Shown piece by piece: positions 1 to 11,132 of a DNA stretch of 64,000 nt. Within the stretch, counting starts at the first letter, position 1; every line of letters starts with the position of its first letter. Source of the DNA: Agrostemma githago. Taxonomy: Eukaryota; Streptophyta; Magnoliopsida; Caryophyllales; Caryophyllaceae. The notes under the pieces are model-generated. The model saw nothing but the letters and a program-made list of their open reading frames with translations, was not told where the DNA came from and did no database searches. A program made the translations under genes and the position numbers. The DNA lies in contig OY288257.1 of NCBI GenBank assembly GCA_958450325.1, positions 13,597,873 to 13,661,872 on the forward strand. The letters are read 5' to 3'.

Positions 1-170
1 TTTGTGTGAACTCCCCCACGAAGGTTAAATTAGAATGGAGGGAGTATTCACTTATTTACTAGTTGGATGTTGTTAATATATTACAAATTCTTGTTTGTGA
101 CGGCGATAACCGTCACAAACTTATAACAGGTTAAATATATGAGAGGTAAGACAAAAAAAAATAATTCCTA
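1..170. other. AT-rich flank of the large MULE
   Basis: No gene is seen. Positions 93-119 form a short hairpin with arms TTTGTGACGG and CCGTCACAAA. Bases 37-46 resemble the 3' end of a Stowaway MITE (GGAGGGAGTA). The sequence continues on the other side of the MULE at 11133. Confidence 0.5.
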
Positions 171-181
171 GGGAATAATGA
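171..181. repeat. Left 11 bp target site duplication of the MULE
   Basis: GGGAATAATGA lies immediately outside the left TIR and is identical to 11122-11132 outside the right TIR. Confidence 0.92.
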
Positions 182-255
182 GGACTACTTTTTACCATCG
201 GCGCTTTACTTCTTACCGTCGGCGTCAATTACGCAAGTGGACGGTTTTGCCCTTC
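182..255 (+). repeat. Left terminal inverted repeat of the MULE
   Basis: The sequence contains two CGGCG blocks 21 bp apart and is the inverted match of 11047-11121, with about 10 mismatches by eye. It ends in a TTTTGCCCTTC block shared by both ends. Confidence 0.9.
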
Positions 256-854
256 ACTAATATTTGTTTTTTGGTTTGCGTTTTTAATATTTTCGATTAA
301 CGAAGTCGAAAAGATTTACGATTTATAATTTGAAAGTCGTCTTCCCCAAATCGAATTTTTTAAAAACCGATTATTAATTGCCCGTGGGGTTACGTCGTTT
401 TATTAATTTGGTTCATATATATTTTGGAAAACCGTGTTTATAAATAAATGTATTATCTTGGAACTCGACTTGAATGACTCGATTTTTTTTTAATATCGAG
501 TTTTGAGGATTGAAGTTGAGTCGAATGACCCCACTTCCCCCCTTACAGTATTTGAATATCCCCCTTTCCCCATCTCCATTCACTCTTCACTTTCGATTCA
601 CCTCGATTCACCTCGATTCAATCTACGTTTCACCTCGATTCACTCTTCACTTCCGATTTATTTGCACAACTACTCCAAAGGAAACGTGGCGAAGCGGTTT
701 TATTGGAGGTATTATTTGATTTGATTTTTCCACTTCTTTTGTGTTCAGTTAAACTGATTCATATCGTAGATCTGGGTAGATTTATTGGTATAGATGAAGT
801 TGTGAATGCCCGTTTGCCCTCCAGGTCGCGTGAATCGAGGAGAAAACGAAAAAA

Positions 855-1007
855 AACTGGAAAAGGGGGCAGTCGAGGGATTTTTTCGAGACCCCCATGG
901 GATACTCGAAGAAATCGCTCGACTTTCGGATGGGGTTTTCGATTGATTTCTTCGAGTATCCCATGGGGGTCTCGAAAAAAATCTCTTGACCCCCCTTTTC
1001 CGGGTTA
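855..1007. repeat. Long near-perfect hairpin, left side of MULE
   Basis: Arms about 880-916 and 949-985 are inverse complements, with ATGGGATACTCGAAGAAATC in the 5' arm. The pairing continues with mismatches out to about 855 and 1007, with a loop of roughly 30 bases. The stem is far longer than a transcription terminator and resembles a small-RNA precursor or foldback. It lies upstream of the PMD gene. Confidence 0.85.
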
Positions 1008-1839
1008 TTCTTTGTTTTTCGCTCGATTTAATTGTAATTTGGATTGATTTCTGCGATTATGTTTGGATGTGCTCTGCGATTATGAAGTTCTGAATGTCTG
1101 TTTGAATCATTATCTGTTTGGTGTACTCTTTGGACTTATGTTTTCGATGGTAGGTATCTTGTTCTTTATATATTCCGAGACACAGTCATATGTTTCTCAC
1201 AGTAATTAATAGGTGGAGTTATTACTATTCGTTATGTCCAGTTTTGAAATTGCAATTGGTTGGGTGTAACTTTAATCATCTGTTTTCTGTAAATAGCCTC
1301 TCCGAATTCAAACATAGGACTGCCTTTGAGGAACTCTGTTAATGTTGTTGTCATTGTTTGGTTACTCCAACCACTTCACTGGGGTGAAATGTTGTGTGTT
1401 CGACACATATTGTGTCCTACTCTAGCTTCTACTATCTGATTGCCTAATATCGAACTTTTTCATACGCCATGAGAGGATTGCTCCAAAGCTTGGTCTTCGA
1501 TTTTTTTCTCTCGTCGGAAAGTGGCAGCAACAGCAGCACCGCTGTCACAGAACCAAAGTGAATCTAGATCTGTTCTATTTGATTTTTTAGGGTTTTGTTT
1601 GCTATTCACAATGTTTCTTGGTGCTTTGTTTGATTTTGTTGGTCATTTTGTGCCTGTGTTATCTTCTTGCTCTTTATTTACACTTTTTTGTGATGTGTTC
1701 ATTGATTTATTGCGCGTTATATTTATTTTTGGTTGAAATTGATTTGCATACTTCTGACAGTAGTAAGTGAAGTATAAGGGGAGTACCATAAGAGGTGGAA
1801 AGTGTACCATGAATGATCCTTGTAGGTCGCTTAATCGAC

Positions 1840-2110
1840 TATAAGAATTTGTCGTCTACCGTGGATATAGTGAAATTGGTTATTAATAGTAAAATAGTGT
1901 CATATAAATAGTGAAAAATAGTTTTAGCCCGTGGATAGTAAAATAGTGTAATATACTTGTAAGAATTTGTCGTCTACCGTGTACCAATTTTAGCCTGTGG
2001 ATATAGTAAAATTGGTTATTATTCATTTTTTAATACAATAGTAAAATTGTGTTCGTTGTGGATATACAAGGACTAACTATAAACATACAACATAGTTTTA
2101 GCCCGTTGTC
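1840..2110. repeat. Degenerate short tandem repeats
   Basis: Phrases such as AGAATTTGTCGTCTACCGTG, TTTTAGCCCGTGGATA and TAGTAAAATAGTGT recur two or three times each in the same order. Confidence 0.6.
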
Positions 2111-2405
2111 CCTGGTAATACTTTCTTATGTAACATAAATCATCGATAATTCTTCACTAAATTTATACATGGACATGTAGACACAAAGTAGTCATTCCCT
2201 CGAAAGATGAGTTTTGAAGTTCATGGAATCATTGTTTTCGCCATCGTTTTTGTATAAGACACCTCTTTGTGCATTAATAAGAGGGACACTTTATTTAGAT
2301 AAATTCAACAATCATCCGTCCCTTTTGCTTGTGTAATCGCATTCCGTAACCAATCGTTTTATTAATTTGTGTTGTAAATTTGTATTTTGTTGGTTTTGTA
2401 TTTAT

Positions 2406-3042
2406 GGGTTTTTTCATAACAATAATACCAACTATGGGGGTGCTTCTTATATTAATACCAACTATACGTAATCTCATTTTAATATGAACTATCCCCACAT
2501 TAATCTCTCTTTAGAACAAGTTACCGGCTACCTGATGAGCCGGTTCCCTTTTCTTTTTAATTTCTTTTTGAATTAAAGTCCCCCTCCACCATACTCGGTA
2601 CACTTCCTCTCTCGTTACTACGTACTCTTCTCTCGCCATTGTTGAACTCGACATCTCCTCTCGCCATTGCTTTTCTTAAATTTTTTGAAATTGTGGTAAA
2701 TAAATTAGAGCATCTGACGTTTGCAAAAAAAAATCTGACATTTGAAGGATACGAATTAGAGGAGGATCCAGATGAATAACCACATCTCATTATATCAATG
2801 AGGGTTTTGAAGGTTGATAATGGAGGGTGACTTTTAATTTGATGAATATAAAGGGGAAGAAGAAGAAGAGGCGCACCAAAAAAACCTAGCAGGTCACAAT
2901 TACCGGTTTTACAGGTAAAAAAAGGCATTGGTTATAAAGAGAGATTAATGAAAGGATAGTTCATATTAAAACGGGATTACGTATAGTTTGTATTAATATA
3001 AGAAGCACCCCCATAGTTGGTATTATTGTTATGAAATAACCC
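2406..3042. mobile_element. Nested small MULE-type MITE, copy 1 (637 bp)
   Basis: Inverted termini of roughly 90-100 bp start with GGGTT and contain ACCAATAATACC/ACCAACTATGGGGG-type sequence. Flanking 9-mers TGTATTTAT (2397-2405) and TATATTTAT (3043-3051) differ at one base. A second copy in inverse orientation lies at 44712-45310. It inserted into the larger MULE upstream of the PMD gene. It has no transposase, so it must be mobilised in trans. Confidence 0.85.
2557..2928 (-). CDS. Open frame inside the small MITE (unknown, 123 codons)
   Basis: I do not recognise the protein. The frame runs 123 codons and has a counterpart of 121 codons in the second MITE copy at 44826-45191. The two differ by a few substitutions and two indels that each keep the frame. 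The product would be basic, with a Leu/Pro-rich N-terminal stretch and a Ser-rich middle. No domain is visible. It could be a captured host exon or chance conservation of a non-coding MITE, since the copies are young enough to be similar anyway. Coding status is uncertain. Confidence 0.3.
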   Translation of the reverse strand: MPFFTCKTGNCDLLGFFGAPLLLLPLYIHQIKSHPPLSTFKTLIDIMRCGYSSGSSSNSYPSNVRFFFANVRCSNLFTTISKNLRKAMARGDVEFNNGERRVRSNERGSVPSMVEGDFNSKRN

Positions 3043-3273
3043 TATATTTATTTCCTTCGTAATGATTTAGTTCAAATATTTCGTTGTTTTCTTTTGTTAT
3101 TCATATGACCTTTTGTCTTAAATTATATTTGTTTCCGTTCTTAAATAATTAAATAGCGTACGCTTTGTTTTATTTTCTATATTTTCCGTTGTTAACAAAT
3201 GATTTCTATTTTTTTATTACATCTAAATTATTTTTCAGTTCTATTGCTAAATTTTGTTTCTTGTCATTAAACA

Positions 3274-6062
3274 GATGGGTGGTAAGGGTAAGGGTGTCGG
3301 TGAACAAAGTCGAGTAGATGGTCGTGCCGTAACGGCTTCTGGTCGGGCCAGGGCATCTCAGGGACTACAGTTCGAAGAGGTTCTCCAACCACACACGCTG
3401 ACACTCCTTCACGATCAATTGCTTCGGGTGATTTTGTATGTGATTTTTCAGATGAGCAAGGGGAGGAGGACCAAGGGGAGGTGGGTGAGGACGAGGTTCA
3501 TGCTACCCAGCAAGAAGTTATGGCGTTAATGGGGCCAGAAACAGAATCTCGGCCGACGAAATTTGTGCACTTCAAGCGTGGTGTCATGGGTAAGTTTGAG
3601 GGTACTGTTGGTAGTTCAAGTACTGCCAGCTCGTCGAAGAAGAGGAAGAAGGATACGTCTTGGTTGATTACGGGGGGCTTGTCCCGGAGGTCCTCAGGTG
3701 CCAGACGTGATTCCGAGTTTCGGCGGTCACATAGCCCATGTCCTGTGGTCTAAACCAGAAAAAGCTCGAGGTTTGTTGAAACTGTACGATAGACATTCGA
3801 AAGTCGAGGCATTAGCGAAAATGTCGGTAGACGCCGAGATGCACACTATTTTATCGGCTACTGATCACCTATGGCACCTTAAAGGTATTGTGTCTAAGCA
3901 TTTAAATGTCCCCCTTCAGTGTGCATTTGTTGAGCGTTGGCAGCTGGATACGAACACATTTCACATGCCTTTCGGGGAGATGACCATCATGCTTCATGAT
4001 GTTTCTCGTATCCTTGGTCTAGCTGTCACAGGGGATGTTTTTTGCATTTTTGACAAAAAGAAGAAGGTAGCGGATAGTGTTGGTGATGTTGTGGACTTTT
4101 TTTGGTGAGACACTTGAACAGTTGAAGGCTAGTACGCCGGACAGAAGCACGCCGACTTATAAAGGTGGGGCGGTGTTGTCTAAGGCAATATTAGAGAGGA
4201 TGCAGACCGGTACACTGAAACAGAGAGTGCAGGGTTACTTGACAATATTGTTGGGGGAAGCTGTTTTCGTGGACACAACGGGTGATAGGGTCCCTCGAGA
4301 GTTGTTGTCCTTGTGCAAGGATCCGGCGAAGATTCGAGAGTACGCTTGGGGTGCAGCTACCTTAGCACACTTGTACATGCGATTGGGAATGGCCTCTCGA
4401 GCTCAGATGAAGGGACTTTCCGAATGTCTGACTTTGTTGCAGGTACGAATATTTTAATTATTCTCCAACTCCTTTTATTTGGTTACTTTTCCAATTTTAC
4501 ATTATCGTATTCGATGTATTTTAATTTTGGTCATGTGTTTTTTTTATTGTTTTGAAAATATTTTAATTTGTTGTATTCGTTGGTGATGTGATTTAGTAAC
4601 GTGTACGAACTACGATATATTTTTGTTCTCGTTGGTTATGTGATTTCCTCTTTTTTTCACAAAATTAAAATTTCCTGGTTTTTTTTTGTGATGTGATTTA
4701 TTATTGTGTACGTAATATTTTAATTTATTGTTTTCGTTCGCCATGTGATTTGTTATTGTTTACGAAGTATTTTAATTAAATGTTTCCGTTGGTCATGTGA
4801 ATTTTTATTGCTTTGAAAATATTTTAATTTGTTGTATTCTTTGGTGATGTGATTTAGTAACGTTTACGAACTACGATATATTTTTGTTCTCGTTGGTTAT
4901 GTGATTTCCTCTTTTTTTCACAAAATTAACATTTCCTGTTTTTTTTTTTTTTGCGATGTGATTTATTATTGTGTACGTAATATTTTAATTTATTGTTTTC
5001 ATTCGTCATGTGATTTGTTATTGTCCACGAAGTATTTTAATTAAATATTTTCGTTGGTCATGTGATTTTTTATTGTGTTGAAAATATTTTCATTTGTTGT
5101 ATTCGTTGGTGATGTGATTTAGTAATGTGTATGAACTACCAATATTTTTTGTTCTCGTTGGTCATGTGAGTTTTTATTTTTAACTCCGAATTTTAATTTC
5201 TTGTTCCTTTTGGCGATGTGATTTAAATATCGCAGGTGTGGATATTTGAGTACTTCCCCACGTTTCGACCTGGTATTCCAACCACTACCGCCTACCGTTT
5301 TGGTAATGTCGCGAAGACATGTTCTAAAGCAGGACCATTTGAGTGCACGTATGATGCTTTATTGGAGTACCGTCGGCGCATCGACGGACTTACTGCTGCG
5401 ACTGTCATGTGGGAGCCGTTTGGGCCTAGGCAGCACGAGCTAGTGCCGACTACCATGTTCGTAGGTATATTGCGTTTCATGGACATCTGCGAGCCATACC
5501 AGCCAGACCGTTGTTTACGGCAGATAGGTTACAGGCAGGTGATAGCGGTAGACATGCCTGAGCTGGAGGTCATTCATCGTCCAGCGGCAGGATCTTTGAC
5601 CTATATGTTGGATTTCGGACGACGGTGGATGGATCACCACTGGAAGACTGGTACGGAGCATCCCTGTGACCCAGGTGCACGGTCCGTCAAATGCGAACTC
5701 CCAGGAGAGACAGCGGACGATTACATGCGCTGGTACTTGAAAGTGTCCCACCCGGTCCTCATTCCCGACGACAGTGAAGATGCACCGGATCGGTCAGTGG
5801 TACAGACGCAGCACACAGTGGCGGTAACCGACTTCTTAAATTAATTTGGCATTCGATATTATAATTTGTAATCGTATTTGTTTTTATAGCAGCACTTGCT
5901 TAATTTAATTTGACATGTGTACGTCAGGCGCAGCAAAGTTTGTGGCAAGAATTTGGGGCGCTTCGGACCATGGCACCTGCGGAACGTTAGGCGCACGTCG
6001 ATTCGCTTCTGAAGACGTACGACCCTCTGCTGCCCCCAGCTACACGACCGCGTCGTCGTTGA
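3274..6062 (+). pseudogene. Plant mobile domain (PMD, MAIN-like) gene, broken
   Basis: The encoded protein belongs to the aminotransferase-like plant mobile domain family, whose members MAIN and MAIL1 act in the nucleus on silencing and genome stability. The diagnostic core is FVERWQLDTNTFHMPFGEMT followed by LHDVSRILGL (about 3925-4025). After an intron, the second exon continues with VWIFEYFPTFRPG. The likely structure is exon 1 from 3274 to 4442, exon 2 from 5236 to 5823 and exon 3 from 5928 to 6062, with GT-AG introns at 4443-5235 and 5824-5927, both phase 0. The N-terminal part is acidic and Ser-rich. Frame breaks lie near 3370-3400, at a G6 run (3672-3677) and at a T7 run (4097-4103); a TAG interrupts exon 3 at 5988. 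It faces the transposase convergently. The PMD call is firm; the exact start is not. Confidence 0.85.
4443..5235 (+). other. Intron of the PMD gene with ~260 bp tandem repeats
   Basis: The donor follows CAG at 4440-4442 and the acceptor is CGCAG at 5231-5235; joining keeps frame and restores the LLQ-VWIFEYF run typical of PMDs. From about 4552 to 5215 the intron is about two and a half copies of a 260 bp unit, which itself contains GGTGATGTGATTTA-like subrepeats. Confidence 0.75.
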
Positions 6063-6369
6063 TTACTTCCCCCACCCCCGTTGAAGAGTTTGAGCTTCAC
6101 CTTTGATTGTAACAGACTTCTCGTTTTTTTATGCTTTCTTTAATTTATGAACCTCAAGCATGCAGAACTAGTTTCATTTTCTAATGTTAAGCGGGACTAT
6201 GGACTTTCTTGAAGTTTGTTTTTAATGCATTACTTATGTGTACATATATTTGTAGCACGGTTAAACAACTAATATTCCGTACGTACTTACATTCCGCCAC
6301 ATTGTTCATACATATCTTTCCACATCTTCAGCCGATCAGTAAAAAAACCGGGGTAATGCACCACTGATG
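6063..6369. other. Convergent 3' region between PMD and transposase genes
   Basis: AT-rich DNA follows the PMD stop. I see no gene. Both transcripts should terminate here. Confidence 0.5.
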
Positions 6370-8852
6370 CATTCATGCATCCGGTGTCCACAACAGGTTA
6401 ATCGGGGGTATAGGACAATCATCCGTCATACGGATTCGAAAGAAATGATTACCCGTGTGACCTACCCATAACACACCATATGGATGACGAACACCAGGTA
6501 TATTAGTGGTCAAAGGCAGGTACATCGCACTAGTGGCGAATAACCTCGTCGAATCATAGCGGCTAATCTGCATCGAACTCATGAGACAAATAACCCAGTT
6601 ATTCATCGTCGCATATCCGAACAAGTCGATGTCCCACATCCAATTTTCCGTCGGTGCAGGTGTCGCCTGGACAAACCCAATACGGTTCAGGTGGAACTTG
6701 AGTGTTCCATTTATGTGGAAGGTGTTGTAGTATATAGGTAGGTCATTGAATCTCCCTGTACAACTGAACCCTCATACCAGTGTAGTGGTCTTGGACTCCC
6801 CGTAACGCATGTGATATTACACGGTATCCACAATGACCATCAGCAATCGAATCGTACCAACCCTCAAAGAAATGGTCAAAGATCGAATTGGATCACGTAG
6901 TCACTGTAAGGACAACTACTACGACCTCCGACGATGTAGCCCGTCTCAAGGGGTGCATTTTGCTCACCTGCCCAGGTACCGCTTGTTGACTCCGTCGAAG
7001 CACGGCTCTGTGAATGGCCCGAGCTGGGAGGGGTCATACCGGACGGGGGCAGTTGCCTCCTCGCATGTTCAACACCAATAATCTCTCGACCGGTTGACCG
7101 ACGTTTTGGGGGATTCGGATTCGGCGACGGCTCTATCAAGCCAAATACCTCCGGAGTAAGTGCAGCTTCTATGACTTCTAAGTACGCCGATCTCATAGTT
7201 GGATCACTATCTTCGAACTGGTCAATTAGTCCGTTCAACCTTAAAACATCACCATCAGGCATGTCGACCTCACCTTCGTAGTTCAAACTCCACCAGAACT
7301 TATGCACGTCATGAACTTCTAGTCTGCCATCTCGGGCCAATATTGCATGTAGGCGGCAAGCACATGGTAGTCCACATGTGGTGAATAGAACACACTCACA
7401 ATCTTCATTAACCCTGCCACCCAATTTCGTCATTCTGGCAAGCTCTCGGTCCAGTGCTTGCAAGGCCTTACGACTAACCCGGAGACTCAAATTTCTCAAC
7501 ACAAGTGGGAGGCCGACAATTTTCTTCGTACGAGATTTCTCCAGGTGACAATTGATTAAAGAATGTTGCCTTCCCAGATAAGAGTGCGTTCTCTACCAAA
7601 TTGTATCCAACGCACCAACCAAAGTGTTCAAGGCGCACTTCAACGCCGAATGGAGGCCCTCCACTCTGGAAGTCGTTGTATTCCCGAAATGCAAGACGTT
7701 GTTTGTGTACCCGTGAGCCCACTTCCGGATATGAGGTCGGACCCACACTGTACCGATATACGACGCTAACCCACCATAAACCCATCTAATTCTCAAGTCG
7801 TTCCATCTCTCCAGGGTCTCCTCGATGGTATTTGCGTACAAAAGTGTCTGCCAAATTGCATGCATAAACGTAGACCGTACTCCACTGTCAGGGATGTGCT
7901 TAATGGCCTTTATTTCAACACAGTTATTGATATGCCATGTACATAACAACGAGAACGAGGTGGGGAACACCTTCGGTATAGCATCTAACAGGCCAAGCTC
8001 ACGATCGGCTACTATGGCATTCGGTGCAACACCGTCGCCATGGAGCAAACTCAACTTCTCTAGCACCCATTCATAAGTTTCAAATGTCTAATGTTTGACC
8101 AAGGCATATGCAATAAGGAAACTCTTGCCAACTGGAGTAATACCAACCATCTCAACCATCTTCATGTCGTACTTGTTGGTTTTGTACGTTGCATCGATAA
8201 GAACTACGTGACTGTAAGTGCGGAACATCTACGCGGCATCCGGGTGAGCCATGAAAATGTTATCCACCTCCAAGGTGAATGGATCCTCACGGTAGAACCG
8301 AACGTACCCTTCCCTACTGGCAAGTGTCATCATCTGCTCAATACCGTTCCTTCCTTCCCTTCCCTCCGCCCTTAATCTAGCTCCTATGTTGTAAATCGTG
8401 ATAACGTTGGGACGTGCCTTATCAGGAGCACGCGCATGCAAAACCTCGAGGATCTGCGCTAGTCGTATATGTGATCTAAGCATAGAGATGACACTTTCTT
8501 TCTCATCTTCACTCAATGCGGCTCGTCTACGATGTCCATCAACGTACACGGGAAAACTATGGTTGTGTATACCTACTTCACCAACACTCAAACACCACCC
8601 CTGGCCACCAATACACTGAACAGCTTTAACGAACGCCTTACACCCAAGTTTTATGGAAGACGTCTTGCGAGTTGTTTTTCTTTTATTACAATTCTTTCTT
8701 GGTGGCCCATAAGCATCACAGTGAAAATAGTTAGCACGAAGTTGCGGCAATGGTCGAGAAGCTGACTTGTTGGTTGCCTTTATGAGATTAAAGCCGAGCT
8801 GAAGAGCTATTTCATTCGCATATTCGAATACGGCGTCACTAGTCAGGAACAC
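6370..8852 (-). pseudogene. MULE transposase (FAR1-like, DDE, SWIM) with C-terminal OTU domain, broken
   Basis: The protein would cut and join the MULE ends. In order it shows a FAR1-type zinc-binding N-terminus (8852 to about 8520, with GCKAFVKAV and HNH), then a MULE transposase core with catalytic Asp in LIDATYKTN (8193-8195), Asp in VADREL (8004-8006), CTWHINNCV and a Glu in the TTTSRVEGLHS context. A SWIM-like CECVLFTTCGLPCACRLH lies around 7390. Further on, in shifted frames, is an OTU-type cysteine protease domain with ADGHCGYRVI (about 6845-6815) and the late histidine in GNHFF (about 6455). One frame spans 8852-6876 apart from stops at about 8229, 8088 and 7593; the OTU part needs at least one more frame change. 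The first codon visible is GTG, so the true start lies upstream, possibly in another exon. Confidence 0.85.
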
Positions 8853-8989
8853 AGTCTCGGCAAAAAGAAAACAAATTCGGTAGTCAATACCATCACTGCC
8901 ATAATCATTCCCGTAAATCTGTTAAACACAATATCAAATTACACACAAATTAGTAACATCTTTTAAATAATACAAACATTACGACAAAA

Positions 8990-10200
8990 AAAAAATCATA
9001 TCTTTACATGATCAACGAAAAATTAAAAATGCAAACATCGAACTCCATAATATGGAAGACAACGAAATATATAAATTACACGAACGGAGATTTAATTAAT
9101 TACGAAACAATTGAGATTAGACAAGCAGTCAAGTACACAATAAGCGAGATCGTTTGTAATGCATACATTTGAAAACCCCAAAATAAACCAGAAGCATATA
9201 ATTACGTGATCAATGAAAAATAAATTATACAAACATCGAACTCCATAATATGGAATACAACAAAATATAGAAATTACACGAACGAAGATTTAATTAATTA
9301 CGAAACAATCGAAATTAGACAAGCAGTAAACTACACAATTAAGCGAGATTATTTGTAATACATACATTTGAAAACCCCAAAAAAAAAACCGAATCTTTAC
9401 GTGATCAACGAAAAATAAAAAATGCAAACATCGAACTCCATAATATGGAATACAACGAAATTTAGAAATTACACGAACGGAGATTTAATTAATTACGAAA
9501 CAATCGAAATTAGACAAGCAGTAAACTACACAATTAAGCGAGATCGTTTGTAATACATACATTTGAAAAAACCCCAAAAGAACCCGAATCATATCTTTAC
9601 GTGATCAACGAAAAATTAAAAATTCAAACATCGAACTCCATAATATGGAATACAACGAAATTTAGAAATTACACGAACGGAGATTTAATTAATTACGAAA
9701 CAATCGAAATTAGACAAGCAGTAAACTACACAATTAAGCGAGATCGTTTGTAATACATACATTTGAAAAACCCAAAAAGAACCCGAATCATACTTTTACA
9801 TGATCAACGAAAAATTAAAAATGCAAACAACGAACACGATAATATGGAACACAACGAAACATAGAAATTACACGAACGGAGATTTAATGAATTACGAAAC
9901 AATCAAAATTAGACAAGCAACCAAGTACACAATTAAGCGAGATCGTTTGTAATACATACATTTGAAAAACCCAAAAAGAACCCCAATCATATATTTACGT
10001 GATCAACGAAAAATTTAAATTACAAATAACGAACACGATAATATGGAACCCAACGAAACATAGAAATTACACGAACGGAGATTTAATTAATTACGAAACA
10101 ATCGAAACTAGACAAGCAGTCAAGTACACAATTAAGCGAGATCGTTCGTAATACATACATTTGAAAAACAAAAAAAAAACCGAAACATATAATTATGTGA
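8990..10200. repeat. ~198 bp tandem array upstream of the transposase
   Basis: About six units plus a partial one begin near 8997, 9197, 9391, 9593, 9789, 9988 and 10187. Each contains GTGATCAACGAAAAAT, ATAATATGGAA, ACACGAACGGAGATTTAATT and AAGCGAGATCGTTTGTAAT. The array occupies the leader or promoter side of the minus-strand transposase gene. Confidence 0.88.
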
Positions 10201-10252
10201 TCAACAAAAAATAATTTATACAAAAAACCGAGAACTTGGGTGAAAACGGTAG

Positions 10253-10470
10253 TAGGCAGAATAGGCGAGAATTTGGGTGAAAACGGCAAGAAAAGGAGCA
10301 TAGTCGAAGAACTCCATCGACAGGCCGATGGGGGAGTCGACGGAATTTTTTGACTCACCGATCCGGGAGTCGAAAAATTCCGTCGACTCCCCCATCGGCC
10401 TGTCAACGGAGTTCTTCGACTATGCTCATTTTTTTGCCGTTTTCACCCAAATTCTCGCCTATTTTGCCTA
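10253..10470. repeat. Long hairpin, right side of MULE
   Basis: Two arms of about 100 bp (10253-10354 and 10368-10470) are inverse complements with only a few mismatches, and the loop is about 13 bases. The arms carry GAAGAACTCCATCGACAGGC and GGGGGAGTCGACGGAATTTTT-type sequence. It is the right-hand counterpart of the hairpin at 855-1007 and lies upstream of the transposase gene. Confidence 0.88.
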
Positions 10471-11046
10471 TTTTAGTTATAATCCAAGGACCGTTGCTCT
10501 TGTTCGTGGGAAATAATAAATTCGGGACAATTTCAAAACACAAGAAAACGTAAACAAACGAGAATCGATGAACAAAATAAATTATTCCGTACAAAATTAG
10601 GTCATAAAATCGAAAAGCTAGGTAAGTAATTAAAGTACAAATAACATTACCCCCGAAGTGTAAAGGCGCCATTATCCATATTAGGAACCCCGGCACCGAA
10701 GATTAGACGGAAATGATCGAAAAGGACAAAAATATTATGTATTTTTAGGAGAGATAACAAAATAATGAGATGTGAGGGTAAATTTTTTTTTACCACAAAA
10801 AAACCGACCTTTATAGAAAACCGAGTTTCGTATAGTACGAACTTCGAAAATAAAAAAAATTCACTAACGAGTTTTGTTATACGGATTATCAATAAAATGT
10901 AATTAATAAAAAAATGTCATTTCCCGTCAGTCCGATTACAAACTATTCGAAAAAAGGTAATATTACGATAATCGAAAAAAACAGTTTTTTTACCGAGTTA
11001 TTCTTTAAACGAAAATGTCAGAAACTATTAATTACATAATTAATAG
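10471..11046. other. Right non-coding part of the MULE
   Basis: AT-rich sequence with no gene visible. It probably contains the transposase promoter. Confidence 0.45.
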
Positions 11047-11121
11047 GAAGGGCAAAATAGTCATTTAACGTAATTAACGCCGACGGTAAGAAGTAAAGCG
11101 CCGACGGTAAAAAATAGTTGC
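11047..11121 (-). repeat. Right terminal inverted repeat of the MULE
   Basis: Inverted match of 182-255, with the same two CGCCG blocks. It is followed directly by the duplicated GGGAATAATGA. Confidence 0.9.
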
Positions 11122-11132
11122 GGGAATAATGA
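11122..11132. repeat. Right 11 bp target site duplication of the MULE
   Basis: Identical to 171-181. Confidence 0.92.

Larger units (their letters stand above)
256..2405. other. Left non-coding part of the MULE
   Basis: This stretch holds direct repeats of TTCACCTCGATTCA type (about 590-660), the left hairpin (855-1007), CT-rich leader-like sequence and a degenerate tandem repeat (1840-2110). I see no convincing protein. It probably includes the promoter and 5' leader of the PMD gene. Confidence 0.55.
182..11121. mobile_element. 10.9 kb Mutator-like element carrying a PMD gene
   Basis: The element is bounded by terminal inverted repeats at 182-255 and 11047-11121. An 11 bp direct repeat GGGAATAATGA flanks it at 171-181 and 11122-11132, the duplication size expected of MULEs. 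Inside are a plus-strand plant mobile domain gene (3274-6062), a minus-strand MULE transposase with an OTU domain (about 6370-8852), two tandem-repeat blocks, one long hairpin near each end, and a nested small MULE-like MITE. Both genes contain stops or frame breaks, so this copy looks non-autonomous now. Published work (MAIL1/MAIN family and PMD-C) links PMDs to transposable elements; this copy shows that link in a single bounded unit. Boundaries are very secure because TIRs and duplication agree. Confidence 0.93.

Noticed and set aside
30..46. Stowaway-like terminus GGAGGGAGTA at the window edge
   Set aside because: Only one end lies in the window, so an element cannot be supported.
503..1047. 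Short ORFs in the left MULE leader
   Set aside because: They translate repeats and the hairpin, without recognisable motifs.
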